A DNA stretch of 7,848 bases, from positions 1-7,848 of the forward strand of contig PKRH01000139.1 of the NCBI GenBank assembly GCA_017577565.1, read 5' to 3'. The notes under the pieces are model-generated. The model ran no database searches. It was not told the DNA's origin and saw only the letters and a list, made by a program, of their open reading frames with translations. The DNA comes from Thermoanaerobacterales bacterium. GTDB taxonomy: Bacteria; Actinomycetota; Acidimicrobiia; Acidimicrobiales; JACDCH01. Below are positions 6,920 through 7,848 of the stretch, piece after piece; the stretch's first letter is position 1; the number at the start of each line of letters is the position of its first letter. The translations under genes and the position numbers were made by a program.

Positions 6920-7131
6920 GCGACGGGGGGCGGTCTCAGACTACGACGAGCGCCGGACGGCCCCGGTTGGAGCCGGCCGGTCCCGGCGTCGTCCGCGGTG
7001 TGCGTGCCGTGCCCGCCCCCGGCGGCGAGCACGTCGCCGGCCCGCCGCGCCTGCGCTCGCGCCCCCTGCTGCCACGCACGGGCGAACGGCGCAGGAGCCG
7101 TCGAGCACGGGGGGGCATGGCGTCGCAGAGG

Positions 7132-7815
7132 TTAGACGACGCCGGCGCCGTTTCCGCCCACCGAGCGCCGGTCACCGGTGAGACGTCGCTCACCGTGGCT
7201 GACGGCGCGCACGACGTCGTCGATGACGGCGCCGGCGACACGTGCGACCTCGGCGCGGTGGGCGGCGAGGACCGGCGCGACGGCGTCGACGTGCTCGGCG
7301 GGCAGCCGCAGCCGCGGCCGGCGGGCGAGCACCGTCCCCAGCCGCACCGCGACCCAGCGGGGGTCGTCGTAGGCCAGCGGGCCCGCGACCCGGGCGCGGG
7401 CGACGAAGGCCGCCCACCGGGGGCGGTCGGCCGGGTCCAGCGCGTCGGCGGCGTCCGCCGCCCGGCCGACCGCGTCCCGGAACGCCCGCTCGGCGTCGCC
7501 GCCGACGAGGGTGCCGTCGAGCAGCAGCTCCCACCCGGCGTGCGCGACCGCACGCGCCGGGCCCCTCGGGATCCCCCGGGCGGTCAGATCGGCCCGCAGC
7601 GCCCGGGTGCCGGCGCGGAAGCGGGGGTGGGCGTGGAAGGCGGCGTCCGCGTCGAGGTGGCAGCGGACGCCGGCGGCGAGCGGCCCGTCCAGCCGGTCCC
7701 GGACGAGGCGGACGCCGGCCGCCGGCGCGAGGTCGGGCAGCACGGCGCCGAGCACCTCGGCGGGCCCGTCGAGGCCGAGGTCGAGCGCGACGCGGGCGTG
7801 CCCGAGGACGTTCAC
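7132..7815 (-). CDS. AcpH-like (DUF479) protein, possible acyl-carrier-protein phosphodiesterase relative
   Basis: A 227-residue soluble protein that I match only distantly to the ACP phosphodiesterase (AcpH, DUF479) family, whose E. coli member removes the phosphopantetheine arm from acyl carrier protein. The supporting features are the MN-x-L-x-H start (MNVLGH, His6), GAVLPDL (23-29, Asp28) where the family has a G-N-x-x-x-D motif, GVRCHLDADAAFHAHPRFR (49-67) corresponding to the family's G-I-x-x-H-x-x-x-D segment, and AHAGWELLLDGTL (91-103) where the family has a W-D-H-F-L type motif. The length is a little above the usual roughly 195 residues. The GTG at 7815 has GGAGG 4 nt upstream and overlaps the stop of a preceding frame as GTGA. 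The last roughly 20 residues look unstructured. Catalytic activity is uncertain, because several motif positions differ. It is separated from mnhAB by the 410-base gap and has no clear functional link to it. Confidence 0.6.
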   Translation of the reverse strand: MNVLGHARVALDLGLDGPAEVLGAVLPDLAPAAGVRLVRDRLDGPLAAGVRCHLDADAAFHAHPRFRAGTRALRADLTARGIPRGPARAVAHAGWELLLDGTLVGGDAERAFRDAVGRAADAADALDPADRPRWAAFVARARVAGPLAYDDPRWVAVRLGTVLARRPRLRLPAEHVDAVAPVLAAHRAEVARVAGAVIDDVVRAVSHGERRLTGDRRSVGGNGAGVV

Positions 7816-7848
7816 GCCGCCTCCGCCAGCGGGGCGACCTCCTCGACC
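7812..7848 (-). CDS. Last codons of an unidentified upstream gene
   Basis: One minus-strand frame entering from the right edge reads VEEVAPLAEAA and ends with TGA at 7814-7812. This stop overlaps the GTG of the AcpH-like gene as GTGA, the same junction type used throughout the mnh operon. All eleven codons end in G or C, as expected for coding sequence here. The fragment is far too short to identify. If real, the AcpH-like gene is the downstream member of an operon. Confidence 0.4.
   Translation of the reverse strand, partial: VEEVAPLAEAA
7820..7824 (-). promoter_or_regulatory. Ribosome binding site of the AcpH-like gene
   Basis: GGAGG on the minus strand lies 4 nt before the GTG at 7815. 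The spacing is short but workable. Together with the MNVLGH start it supports this initiation codon. Confidence 0.5.

Larger units (their letters stand above)
6720..7131. other. Noncoding gap of about 410 bases upstream of the mnh operon
   Basis: No reading frame here has the codon pattern of the neighbouring genes; the short open frames on both strands encode Arg/Pro/Ala/Gly-rich low-complexity strings. The stretch contains two GC-only inverted repeats (6806-6828 and 6904-6919), C or G runs (6925-6930, 7109-7115) and the mnhAB ribosome binding site at its left end. I see no tRNA, no recognisable riboswitch and no promoter with good -35 and -10 boxes. By position it should contain the 3' end of the upstream transcript and the promoter and leader of the mnh operon, but this is inferred from location only. 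Confidence 0.6.

Noticed and set aside
6933..6941. Short palindrome GTCTCAGAC in the gap, with TAGTCT as a possible -10 box nearby
   Set aside because: The half-site is only 4 bp, the -10 match is 3 of 6 and no -35 box lies at a proper distance.
6797..7135. A plus-strand frame of 112 codons in the noncoding gap
   Set aside because: Low-complexity translation, a codon pattern unlike the neighbours and no convincing homology.
3948..7181. A very long plus-strand open frame (over 1000 codons) opposite mnhAB
   Set aside because: It is the antisense shadow of a GC-rich membrane protein gene. Its predicted protein is a monotonous Gly/Asp/Glu/His/Arg/Gln-rich string with no domain, while the minus strand encodes a full MnhA with all catalytic residues.

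Overview
The window is very GC-rich, with G or C at nearly every third codon position, GTG used as the start codon for most genes and tightly overlapping genes. This suggests a high-GC actinobacterium (Actinomycetota). The lineage cannot be fixed from the sequence; an acidimicrobial or similar soil or aquatic actinobacterium is only a guess. Every gene I can support lies on the minus strand, so the window reads from right to left.

Right edge (7848 to 7132): the last few codons of an unidentified gene overlap the GTG start of a 227-residue protein. That protein resembles the acyl-carrier-protein phosphodiesterase (AcpH, DUF479) family, though the match is distant. Next comes a gap of about 410 bases (7131 to 6720) with no convincing gene. 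It holds two GC-only hairpins built from the repeated octamer GGCGCCGG.

Centre (6719 to 650): a complete Mrp/Mnh multisubunit monovalent cation/proton antiporter operon in the canonical order A-B-C-D-E-F-G. MnhA and MnhB are fused into one 982-residue protein, so seven subunits come from six genes. Four of the five internal junctions are GTGA overlaps of 4 nt and the last is a TGATG overlap of 1 nt, so the operon is almost certainly one translationally coupled transcript. A and D are the two complex-I-like (NuoL/M/N-type) proton/cation-pumping subunits, C is NuoK-like, the C-terminal part of A is NuoJ-like, and B, E, F and G are small membrane subunits needed for assembly and activity. The complex uses proton influx to expel Na+ or other monovalent cations, supporting pH and salt homeostasis.

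Left edge (549 to 1): the N-terminal 183 codons of an MMPL/RND-family membrane transporter begin 100 bases after mnhG, in the same direction. The gene continues outside the window.

I found no mobile element, CRISPR array, tRNA, rRNA or clear rho-independent terminator. The window is mostly a conventional housekeeping or stress locus. The points worth a second look are the A-B fusion and its low-complexity linker, the long acidic tail on MnhC, the run of start/stop overlaps, and the structured gap upstream of the operon.
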